From Streptosporangiaceae bacterium (GTDB lineage Bacteria > Actinomycetota > Actinomycetes > Streptosporangiales > Streptosporangiaceae): 12,717 nt of DNA. The stretch is taken from NCBI GenBank assembly GCA_030040815.1, contig JASHSZ010000119.1, positions 1 to 12,717 of the forward strand. The letters are read 5' to 3'. Made by a program: the position numbers and the translations under genes. This document shows positions 7,122 through 12,717 of the stretch, one piece after another; position 1 is the first letter of the stretch, and each line of letters begins with the position of its first letter. The notes beneath the pieces are model-generated. The model searched no databases. It saw only the letters and a program-made list of their open reading frames with translations, and had not been told where the DNA came from.

Positions 7122-9832
7122 GGCGGCGGCTCGGCAGTCCGGCCTGGGCCTCCTGGCGCGCGCTGACCGGATCAGCGTCGACCGCGACCGCGGCGCTGGG
7201 TCTCCTGCTCTGCCTCTGCACCCTGCAGGCGGTCGTGGGCCCGCGGGCCACCGCGGCGGTGCGCACCACCGGCGTGCGGCGAGTCTTTGCGACGGCGTTC
7301 GCCACGGACAAGGCGGTGATTGGCACCGTCTCTGAGTCCACATTGAGCGTCGGCCAGCCGCTGGGCCTGGACGCTGGCCTGATCGAGCGGACTGAGCGCC
7401 GGCTCCGCAAGAACCTGCGGACGCTGCCGCTGAGCCCGGCAGCGGCCGACTGGAGCGGCCTGACGACGCCGTTCCTGGCCGTGACCGGTTATGGTCCCGC
7501 GGCCATGGCCGGGGCGGCGCTGCCACCGCGGCTGGAGCTCAGCTACCGCGACACGCTGGCGCGCGACGTCCGGGTCATCGCCGGCAAGCTGCCGGGCGGC
7601 AAGGTAACGAGCGGGTCCACGGTGACCGTGCAGACCGCGGTCACCGAGTCGACCGCCCGCCGGTTCGGGCTCACTGTGGGCTCGCGGCTGGCGCTGCCGG
7701 GCACGAGCTTGGTGCTGGCAGTGACGGCTATCGTCCAGCCGCGTGACCCAGCCGCGCTGTTCTGGATCTACGACCCGGTCGTGGCGACACCACAGCTTGA
7801 AGACCTGCTGACGCGTCCCTACTGGATTGGCGGTTTCTTCATCTCGGCTGACGTCCTCCGCGCTCTGCAAACCCAGGTCAACGCCGACCAGTCGCAGGTG
7901 ACCTGGATGTTCCCGCTGGCGCTCGACAAGCTCACCGCCGCGCAGGCGACGCAGTTGCAGTCCACGCTGACCGGGGCGCTCGCCACTGGCGGCAACATCA
8001 TCGTGAGCGGCAGCCAGGGCGGCCCGCCTCTCCCTGTGATCATCACGCTCAGTTCCTTCACCGGGCAGGTCATCGCCGGCTTCGAGGCCGAGGCCGGGTC
8101 CGTGGGCAGCGCGCTCGAAATGACCTCCGTGAGCCTGGCCGTGCTGGCGGCGGTGGTCGTGTTGCTCGCCGGGTGGCTGCTGGCCGAGCGGCGGCGGCAG
8201 GACTTTGCGTTGCTGCGGGCTCGCGGTGCCTCCAGGCGGCAGCTCGCGCTCGCGGTCCTGGGCGGCACCGCGGTGGCGGCCGTGCCGGGGGCCGTGGCGG
8301 GGGCGGCCATCGCGGTGGCGCTGACGCCGACGAGTCCGGTGCCGCTGAGCTGGTGGCTGGCGGGGCTGGTGGTGGTTGCGGCGCTGGCGGGGCCGGTAGC
8401 GGTCACGGTCAGAACTCATCGCGGCTACGCGGCGGTGCTGCGGCCCGATGCGCCGCCCGCCAGGCTGTCGGCGGTGCGGCGGCTGGTGGTCGAGGTCGCC
8501 CTGATGGCGGGCGCGGCCGGCGGACTGGTGGTGCTGCGCTACCAGGGTGCGGGCGCAGCGGGGGATGTCTACGCCAGTGCCGCACCGGTGCTGCTCGCGA
8601 TCGGCGTGGCCGTCGTCCTGGTCCGGGTCTACCCGCTGCTGGTGCGGGTTACGTTGCGGATGCGCGGTCAGCGCGCCAGCGCGGCCACCTTCCTCGGGCT
8701 GGCCCAGGCCGCGCGGGCGTCCGTCGCGGCCGCGCTGCCCGCGTTCGCCCTTGTTCTTGCCCTGGCACTGGTGTCGTTCGCTGGCATGGAGCGCGCTGCG
8801 GTGGCGGCCGGTGAGCTGGCGGCGTCCTGGCAGCAGGCCGGCGCCGACGCGGTGATCAGCGGCAATTTCCCTGTCACCCCGCCGCTGCAGCGCGCCGTCG
8901 CGGCAGTGCCAGGCGTCCAGCGTGTCGCGGCCGCGGGCATCGCCACGGTAGGAACCAGCAGCGGAGGCCAGCTCGACGTGATCGCGGTCGATCCGGCGCA
9001 ATACGCAAGGCTGGTCGCGGGCACTCCGCTGCCGCAGCCGCCGCAAGCATTCACGGCCGCAGCCAATGCGGGCGCGGCACCACTCCTACAGGCGCCAGCC
9101 CTGGCCGCACCGGGACTCGCGGCCGCGCTCGGCAGCCACCCCTTCGGCCTGCTCATCGACGGCTACTACATCCAGGCGCGCGTGGTCGGCCAGGCCGCAA
9201 GCATGACCGCGTTCCTCTATCTGTCCAACGGCTACCTCGTGCTACCAAGTCAGGCGCTCGGCGCCGTGGCCCCGGAACCGCACGTGCTGTTTGTCAACGG
9301 CCAGGACCTGAACCAGGCGGCGCTACGGGCGGTGGTGGCGCGGTACGACCCTGGTAGCCAGGTCGGGTTCCGGTCGGAGCTGCTTGCCGGGCTGGAGAAC
9401 GCTCCGCTGGAGCACGGCGCGTATCTGGCGATGACGCTCGGCGGCGTCGCGGCCGGCATCTGCGGGCTGTTGGTGTTGTTGCTGAGTTTGTTGTTGTCGG
9501 CATCGGCGCGGCGGCTGGCTGTGGCGCGGATGAGCACGATGGGCCTGTCGGGCGGCCAGGCTCGGCTGCTGGGTGTGGTGGAATTGCTGCCGCAGCTGCT
9601 GGCCGTGGTGGTAGGCGGGCTGGGGTGCACGGTGGCGATGGTGCCGCTGATCGGCCCCGCGCTGAGCCTGGAGGTGTTTAGCGGGTCGACGAGTAGTATG
9701 CCGCCGCAGATTGAGCCGGGGTGGCTGGTGGTGGCCGGGGCGGGACTGCTGGTGCTGGCGGTGGCGACGCTGATGGGTCAGGCGATGCTGACCGACCGGA
9801 CCGCGGCCCGTTCCGTTCGGATCGGCGACTGA
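7118..9832 (+). CDS. FtsX/MacB-family (ABC3) transporter permease P2, 904 aa
   Basis: Second large ABC3-type permease, distinct in sequence from P1 but with the same plan. It has an N-terminal helix at about 20-42, an extracytoplasmic domain to about 335, and an FtsX core near 336-440 with the cytoplasmic stretch RRRQDFALLRARGASRRQL near 363. Helices follow near 455-475, 486-508 and 530-552, then a second ectodomain at about 555-765, and a final FtsX core with helices near 770-795, 815-850 and 868-890. It probably pairs with P1 or forms its own dimer, powered by the ATPases just upstream. The start is fixed by GGAGG. A cluster of TTG leucine codons at 9470-9498 is unusual for such GC-rich DNA. 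Substrate unknown. Confidence 0.9.
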   Translation: MRRRLGSPAWASWRALTGSASTATAALGLLLCLCTLQAVVGPRATAAVRTTGVRRVFATAFATDKAVIGTVSESTLSVGQPLGLDAGLIERTERRLRKNLRTLPLSPAAADWSGLTTPFLAVTGYGPAAMAGAALPPRLELSYRDTLARDVRVIAGKLPGGKVTSGSTVTVQTAVTESTARRFGLTVGSRLALPGTSLVLAVTAIVQPRDPAALFWIYDPVVATPQLEDLLTRPYWIGGFFISADVLRALQTQVNADQSQVTWMFPLALDKLTAAQATQLQSTLTGALATGGNIIVSGSQGGPPLPVIITLSSFTGQVIAGFEAEAGSVGSALEMTSVSLAVLAAVVVLLAGWLLAERRRQDFALLRARGASRRQLALAVLGGTAVAAVPGAVAGAAIAVALTPTSPVPLSWWLAGLVVVAALAGPVAVTVRTHRGYAAVLRPDAPPARLSAVRRLVVEVALMAGAAGGLVVLRYQGAGAAGDVYASAAPVLLAIGVAVVLVRVYPLLVRVTLRMRGQRASAATFLGLAQAARASVAAALPAFALVLALALVSFAGMERAAVAAGELAASWQQAGADAVISGNFPVTPPLQRAVAAVPGVQRVAAAGIATVGTSSGGQLDVIAVDPAQYARLVAGTPLPQPPQAFTAAANAGAAPLLQAPALAAPGLAAALGSHPFGLLIDGYYIQARVVGQAASMTAFLYLSNGYLVLPSQALGAVAPEPHVLFVNGQDLNQAALRAVVARYDPGSQVGFRSELLAGLENAPLEHGAYLAMTLGGVAAGICGLLVLLLSLLLSASARRLAVARMSTMGLSGGQARLLGVVELLPQLLAVVVGGLGCTVAMVPLIGPALSLEVFSGSTSSMPPQIEPGWLVVAGAGLLVLAVATLMGQAMLTDRTAARSVRIGD

Positions 9833-9843
9833 GGCGGCCAGCT

Positions 9844-9862
9844 GACGGCTCGCTAGCCAGTC
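9844..9862. terminator. Short hairpin between convergent genes
   Basis: GACGGCT (9844-9850) can pair with AGCC-A-GTC (9855-9862) around a CGCT loop, with one bulged A. It fills most of the 31-bp gap between the stops of P2 and the acyl-CoA dehydrogenase. There is no T-run, so it is a weak candidate for a bidirectional terminator. Confidence 0.3.
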
Positions 9863-9863
9863 G

Positions 9864-11063
9864 TCAACGCGAGGCGGCGCCGGCCGTCGACAGCAGCTCG
9901 CGGGCGATGATGAGCTTCTGGATTTCGCTGGTGCCTTCGTACAGCCGGTACAGGCGGCAGTCCCGGTACATGCGCTCCACCACGGTCGAGCTCATATAGC
10001 CCAGCCCGCCGTGGATCTGCACCCCGCGGTCGGCTACTCGTGCCACCATCTCGCTGCAGTACAGCTTTGCCGCCGCCGGGCCAGCGGCGACGTCAGTCCC
10101 GGCGTCGTAGCGCTCAGCCGCGGTCAGCACGAGGCATCGTCCGGCCGCGAGCTCGGTGTAGGAGTCTGCGAGCATGGCCTGAACGAGCTGGTAGTCGCCG
10201 ATCGGCCGGCCGCCCTGCTTGTTCACCGCCGCGTGTGCCACCGACTCGTCCAGGACGCGCTGTGCGGTGCCCACGCACAGGCCCGCGATGTGCAGCCTGC
10301 CCCGCGCCAGCACGGTCATCGCGCTCCGGTAACCGCGGCCCTCGGCGCCGACCAGCCGGTCGGCCGGGACCCGGACGTCGTCGAAGTGCACCTCCGCGGT
10401 CCAGGCTCCGCGCTGGCCCATCTTGTGGTCACGGGGCCCGACAGTCAGGCCCTGGCTATCGGCGTCCACCAGGAATACCGAGATGCCGTGACCCGGCCGG
10501 ACTGATTCCCCAGATGCGCCGGTGCGCACCGCGGCGTCTGCGCCCGGCGGGCGGTCGGTGCGGGCGAACACCACGAACAGGCCGGCCAGCGGTGCATTCG
10601 TGATGAACCGCTTGCTGCCCGCGAGCACCCACTTGTCACCGTCGCGGCGAGCGGACGTCTTCAGGCCCGCCGGGCTTGAGCCGGCCTCCGGCTCGGTCAG
10701 CGCGAACGACGCGATCAGCTCGCCCGACGCGAGGAGCGGCAGGAACGCCCGCCGCTGCTCTGTCGAGCCGAACTTGGCGATCACCTGGCCGGCGATGCCG
10801 TTGTTGGTGCCGAACATCGACCGGAACGCCGGGGTGGTGTAGCCGAACTCGAGCGCCAGCCGCACATCCTGCGTCACGGTGACGCCCGCGCCGCCGTACG
10901 CCTCGGGCAGCGCGTACCCGAACAGCCCTAGTCCCGCCGCGGCCGAGCGCAGGTCGTCAGGAATCGCGTCGGACTGCTCGATCTCCTCCTCGCGCGGAAT
11001 CACCCGCTCCCGGACGAACTGCCGGACCGCCCTGAGTACCTGATCGAATGACCCCTCGTCCAC
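9864..11063 (-). CDS. Acyl-CoA dehydrogenase
   Basis: FAD-dependent flavoprotein that oxidises an acyl-CoA to the 2,3-enoyl-CoA and passes electrons to an electron-transfer flavoprotein. The 399 residues match the family length. Landmarks: GGAGVT 57-62, TEPEAGSS 123-130 (flavin/substrate region), KRFITNA 151-157, MGQRGAWTAEVHFDDVRVP 215-233, QIHGGLGYM 349-357 and YEGTSEIQKL 375-384, with Glu376 at the position of the usual catalytic base of medium-chain enzymes. A short insertion near 171-190 extends a surface loop. GTG 11063 was chosen because AGGAGG stands 5 bases before it; the frame stays open further upstream but that is antisense to the neighbouring dehydrogenase. It is divergent from the SDR gene, with 37 bp between starts. 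Substrate is not readable from sequence; the neighbour suggests an alicyclic or branched acyl-CoA. Confidence 0.93.
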   Translation of the reverse strand: MDEGSFDQVLRAVRQFVRERVIPREEEIEQSDAIPDDLRSAAAGLGLFGYALPEAYGGAGVTVTQDVRLALEFGYTTPAFRSMFGTNNGIAGQVIAKFGSTEQRRAFLPLLASGELIASFALTEPEAGSSPAGLKTSARRDGDKWVLAGSKRFITNAPLAGLFVVFARTDRPPGADAAVRTGASGESVRPGHGISVFLVDADSQGLTVGPRDHKMGQRGAWTAEVHFDDVRVPADRLVGAEGRGYRSAMTVLARGRLHIAGLCVGTAQRVLDESVAHAAVNKQGGRPIGDYQLVQAMLADSYTELAAGRCLVLTAAERYDAGTDVAAGPAAAKLYCSEMVARVADRGVQIHGGLGYMSSTVVERMYRDCRLYRLYEGTSEIQKLIIARELLSTAGAASR

Positions 11064-11068
11064 GCCGA

Positions 11069-11074
11069 CCTCCT
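11069..11074 (-). promoter_or_regulatory. Ribosome binding site of the acyl-CoA dehydrogenase
   Basis: AGGAGG on the minus strand, 5 bases before GTG 11063. It decides the start against the longer upstream frame. Confidence 0.75.
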
Positions 11075-11088
11075 GGTGCCGCCCGCCG

Positions 11089-11094
11089 CACAAT
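11089..11094 (+). promoter_or_regulatory. Possible -10 element for a leaderless SDR transcript
   Basis: CACAAT ends 6 bases before ATG 11101, and no Shine-Dalgarno sequence precedes that ATG. The arrangement matches leaderless actinobacterial promoters, in which transcription begins at or next to the start codon. The match to TANNNT is imperfect and no -35 element is evident. Confidence 0.25.
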
Positions 11095-11100
11095 GCTGCC

Positions 11101-11838
11101 ATGGACTTCACCGACCAGATTGCCGTGGTCACCGGTGCCGCGTCGGGGATCGGGCGGGCCATCGCGATCGCTCTGGCAGGGAACGGGGCCGTCGTCGTGG
11201 CGGCCGACCGGGACCTCAATGGCGCGGAGCAGACGGCGGCGGCGCACGACCGCATCACCGCCGTGTTCCTCGACCTGACGTCCGGCTCGTCGATCCGCGC
11301 TGCGCGCGATGAGGTGGCGCGCCGAATCGGCGCGGCCAGCATCCTGGTGAACGCGGCTGGCTGGGATGCGCCCGGCCCGTTCCTCGAGACCAGCGAGGAG
11401 TTCTGGCGGGACGTCGTGGACATCAACTACACCGGTCACGTACGCGTCTGCCATGCGTTCTTGCCATCGATGATCGCAGCCGGCCGCGGCGGCGCCATCG
11501 TCAATGTGGCCAGCGACGCCGGCCGGGTCGGCAGCGCCGGGGAGACCGTGTACGCGGGCGCCAAGGGCGGTGTGATCGCGTTCACCAAGTCACTGGCCCG
11601 CGAACTGGCCAGGCACCAGATCACCGTCAACTGCGTGTGCCCTGGGCCCACGGACACGCCGTTGTTCCAGTCGCTGCCGGAGAATACGCGCGAGGCGCTC
11701 ATCCGGGCCATCCCATTCCGGCGGGTGGCGCAGCCGGCCGAGATCGCCGATGCGGTGCTGTTCTTCGCCTCCGGCCTGGCCAGGTACATCACCGGGCAGG
11801 TGCTCAGCGTTAGCGGCGGTCTTACCATGGCCGGCTGA
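11101..11838 (+). CDS. Short-chain dehydrogenase/reductase, BadH-like
   Basis: Classical NAD(P)-dependent SDR of 245 residues. Cofactor motif TGAASGIG 11-18; Asp36 at the end of strand 2 favours NAD over NADP; NAAG 84-87; catalytic set Asn109, Ser138, Tyr151 and Lys155 (YAGAK). Several stretches, including GWD after NAAG, ASDAGRVGSAGE, CPGPTDT and the ending TGQVLSVSGGLTM, strongly recall BadH, the 2-hydroxycyclohexanecarboxyl-CoA dehydrogenase of the cyclohexanecarboxylate/benzoate route in Rhodopseudomonas. That comparison is from memory. The likely reaction is oxidation of a 2- or 3-hydroxyacyl-CoA ring or chain to the ketone, a step after the acyl-CoA dehydrogenase encoded divergently. 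No ring hydrolase or hydratase of that route is in the window. No ribosome site precedes the start, so leaderless translation is plausible. A FabG-like reductase role is the main alternative. Confidence 0.9.
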   Translation: MDFTDQIAVVTGAASGIGRAIAIALAGNGAVVVAADRDLNGAEQTAAAHDRITAVFLDLTSGSSIRAARDEVARRIGAASILVNAAGWDAPGPFLETSEEFWRDVVDINYTGHVRVCHAFLPSMIAAGRGGAIVNVASDAGRVGSAGETVYAGAKGGVIAFTKSLARELARHQITVNCVCPGPTDTPLFQSLPENTREALIRAIPFRRVAQPAEIADAVLFFASGLARYITGQVLSVSGGLTMAG

Positions 11839-11849
11839 CCGTCCTCGAT

Positions 11850-11911
11850 TGAGCGACGATACGCGGAGGCCAGCGCGAGTCGGTCACGCCTTCCGCCGAC
11901 GTGGTCGCTCA
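11850..11911. terminator. Long imperfect palindrome after the SDR gene
   Basis: Outer arms TGAGCGAC (11850-11857) and GTCGCTCA (11904-11911) are perfect complements. Inner arms GCGGAGGC (11863-11870) and GCCTTCCGC (11888-11896) pair with one bulge. The structure begins 12 bases after the stop codon, the right place for a transcription terminator. No T-run follows, which is common in GC-rich actinobacteria. It could also be a recombination or IS-related site. Confidence 0.4.
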
Positions 11912-12332
11912 GACGGCGGTCGATGCAGGCATCGCGTGCGGCCGCAGGACCAGTAGCGAGCCTTCCGAGGCCGCCACCATGGCGAACTGAACCCGGTCGA
12001 GCTCGAGACAGAGCGTCACATCACCGGGATGGACTCCCTGAAGGCCGCGGTGCGCATCATCCGCCAGCCTGGCTGCGGCGCGCGACCCCGCGCACGGCGG
12101 AGGAGTGCCGCGCTATCTGTCGCGGCCCCGATCGCCGTGCGCGCGATGTATCGAGCACAAGATAGGTCTTCGTCGGCCTGCCCGTCGTCACCAGTCACCG
12201 CGAGCGTGACACTGCCGTTTGTCAGCCACCACTGACAGTCGGCATCGGCTGGCCGAAGCCTCGATCGCCGCCTTAGCCGTGGTTCGGCACCGACAGGCTC
12301 CGTCTGGTGATAACGAAAAGTGCCCCGGGTGG
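11912..12332. other. Region without a supported gene
   Basis: Open frames on both strands here are short and match nothing I recognise. A minus-strand frame ending at 11909 (open from 12112) reads plausibly as protein but has no usable start near its beginning, so it is at most a decayed fragment. Two neighbouring inverted repeats are described separately. The region may be degraded DNA next to an insertion sequence. Confidence 0.4.
12192..12239. repeat. Two adjacent small inverted repeats
   Basis: CAGTCAC (12192-12198) faces GTGACACTG (12206-12214) with a two-base bulge. It is followed by TGTCAG (12220-12225) and CTGACA (12232-12237) around a 6-base loop. The arms share the CAGT/ACTG theme. 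Function unknown; hairpin or protein-binding site are both possible. Confidence 0.3.
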
Positions 12333-12717
12333 TGTCCAGCCTCAGGACATGCAGGACGGGTCTCTCAAGTCATCCAGGACAGTGCGGGGTGAGGATCGCC
12401 GCTGCCGGCGGCGGCGTGTCTCGGGACATGGAGGACAGCGGGGCCTGAGCCTTCGTGGATGTCGAAGGCCCGGCTTGTCATCACTGCTGTCATTGTCGAG
12501 AAGCGGCCTGTCAGCGAGGCCGCCCGCTGCTATGGGGTCGCCCGGTCGTGGGTGTATGCGCTGGTGGCGCGGTATGCAGCGGAGGGCGAGGCGGCGTTCG
12601 AGCCGCGGTCGCGGCGGCCGAGGACCTCACCCACCGCGATCGCCGACGAGGTCGTCGCCCTGATCATCGCCGTGCGCAGGGAACTGTCCGGGGCGGCCTG
12701 GACGCCGGCCCGGACAC
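12333..12717 (+). mobile_element. IS481-family insertion sequence, left part
   Basis: The transposase N-terminus starts at 12459. The left end is placed at TGTCC (12333), which with GGACA (12345-12349) makes a small inverted repeat, because IS481-type elements begin with TGT and often carry repeated GGACA-type motifs before the gene. GGACATGNAGGAC occurs at 12345-12357 and again at 12424-12436, with a third related AGGACAGTGCGGGG at 12376-12389. The right end and target duplication lie outside the window, so the exact boundary is inferred. Confidence 0.5.
12459..12717 (+). pseudogene. IS481-family transposase, N-terminal part, probably frameshifted, cut by window edge
   Basis: From ATG 12459 the frame encodes an N-terminal helix-turn-helix region typical of IS481 transposases: SEAARCYGVARSWVYALVARY at about 19-39, then EGEAAFEPRSRRP 42-54 and SPTA 57-60. 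This domain binds the element ends; the DDE catalytic core would follow outside the window. After Glu75-Leu76-Ser77-Gly78 the expected family sequence GLDAGPDT is found in another frame (from about 12695), whereas the starting frame gives AAWTPART. One base seems to be missing near the G-run 12690-12693, so the copy is likely inactive unless frameshifting restores it. Family call is by pattern memory. Confidence 0.7.

Larger units (their letters stand above)
7058..7138 (+). repeat. Permease-junction repeat, copy 3 (right of the ATPase pair)
   Basis: This is the counterpart of 5142-5218. It starts with GACCGCGC, contains the 19-base identical block at 7103-7121 and ends with CTCGGCAG inside the P2 N-terminal codons. 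Small insertions and deletions separate it from copy 2. Here the P2 half is intact and the P1 half is broken, the reverse of copy 2. Confidence 0.6.

Noticed and set aside
6205..7410. Minus-strand open frame of 401 codons
   Set aside because: Antisense to the second ATPase, which has a full set of ABC motifs; composition is low-complexity and there is no ribosome site.
7172..9046. Very long open frame on the minus strand (624 codons)
   Set aside because: It is antisense to the well-supported permease P2; its product is Arg/His/Gly-rich without domains, as expected from the reverse frame of GC-rich coding DNA.
11064..11426. N-terminal extension of the acyl-CoA dehydrogenase
   Set aside because: Antisense to the SDR gene, unlike any family N-terminus, and the GTG at 11063 has an ideal ribosome site.
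11909..12112. Minus-strand open frame of about 67 codons that reads plausibly as protein
   Set aside because: No ATG or GTG near its beginning and a stop just upstream; too short to separate from chance in GC-rich DNA. At most a decayed fragment.
11923..12235. Short plus-strand open frames in the intergenic region
   Set aside because: Arg/Ser/Pro-rich, overlapping one another, no ribosome sites and no familiar motif.

Overview
The window is very GC-rich, with G/C in most third codon positions, frequent GTG starts, 4-base stop/start overlaps and an actinobacterial style of Lgt sequence. It therefore most likely comes from a high-GC actinobacterium, probably one with a large genome. I cannot name the genus. 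All calls come from reading the sequence; no database search was run.

Region 1 (25-9832, all + strand) is a probable operon for a MacB/FtsX-type (ABC3) membrane transporter. In order it holds: an Lgt-like integral membrane protein; a 239-residue internally deleted copy of the large permease; the full-length 1089-residue permease P1; two ABC ATPases overlapping by 4 bases; and a 904-residue permease P2. The first ATPase has a C-terminal tail that resembles an AbrB-type beta-hairpin domain. The second has no such tail. The Lgt-like protein keeps the fold signature but appears to have lost arginines that are essential in Lgt. Transporters of this family usually move lipoproteins, lipids or peptides out of the membrane or perform mechanical work at the envelope, so the set may form a lipid- or lipoprotein-handling envelope module. 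The substrate is not shown by the sequence.

The module carries clear signs of rearrangement. The sequence around the P1 stop and P2 start occurs three times (about 1699-1790, 5142-5218 and 7058-7138). The last two copies flank the ATPase pair as degenerate direct repeats, and each contains a broken remnant of the other permease. The simplest reading is an ancestral P1-P2 pair joined by an ATGA overlap, later split by or recombined around the ATPase pair. The mini-permease is a second, collapsed copy of P1.

Region 2 (9864-11838) is a divergent metabolic pair. An acyl-CoA dehydrogenase (- strand) ends 31 bp from P2, converging with it. A short-chain dehydrogenase (+ strand) resembles BadH, the 2-hydroxycyclohexanecarboxyl-CoA dehydrogenase. 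Only 37 bp separate the two starts, so they probably share a control region. Together they suggest beta-oxidation-like degradation of an alicyclic or branched acyl-CoA.

Region 3 (11839-12717) has no convincing gene until 12459. It holds a long imperfect palindrome just after the dehydrogenase, smaller inverted repeats, and then the left part of an IS481-family insertion sequence whose transposase runs off the window and appears frameshifted near 12690.
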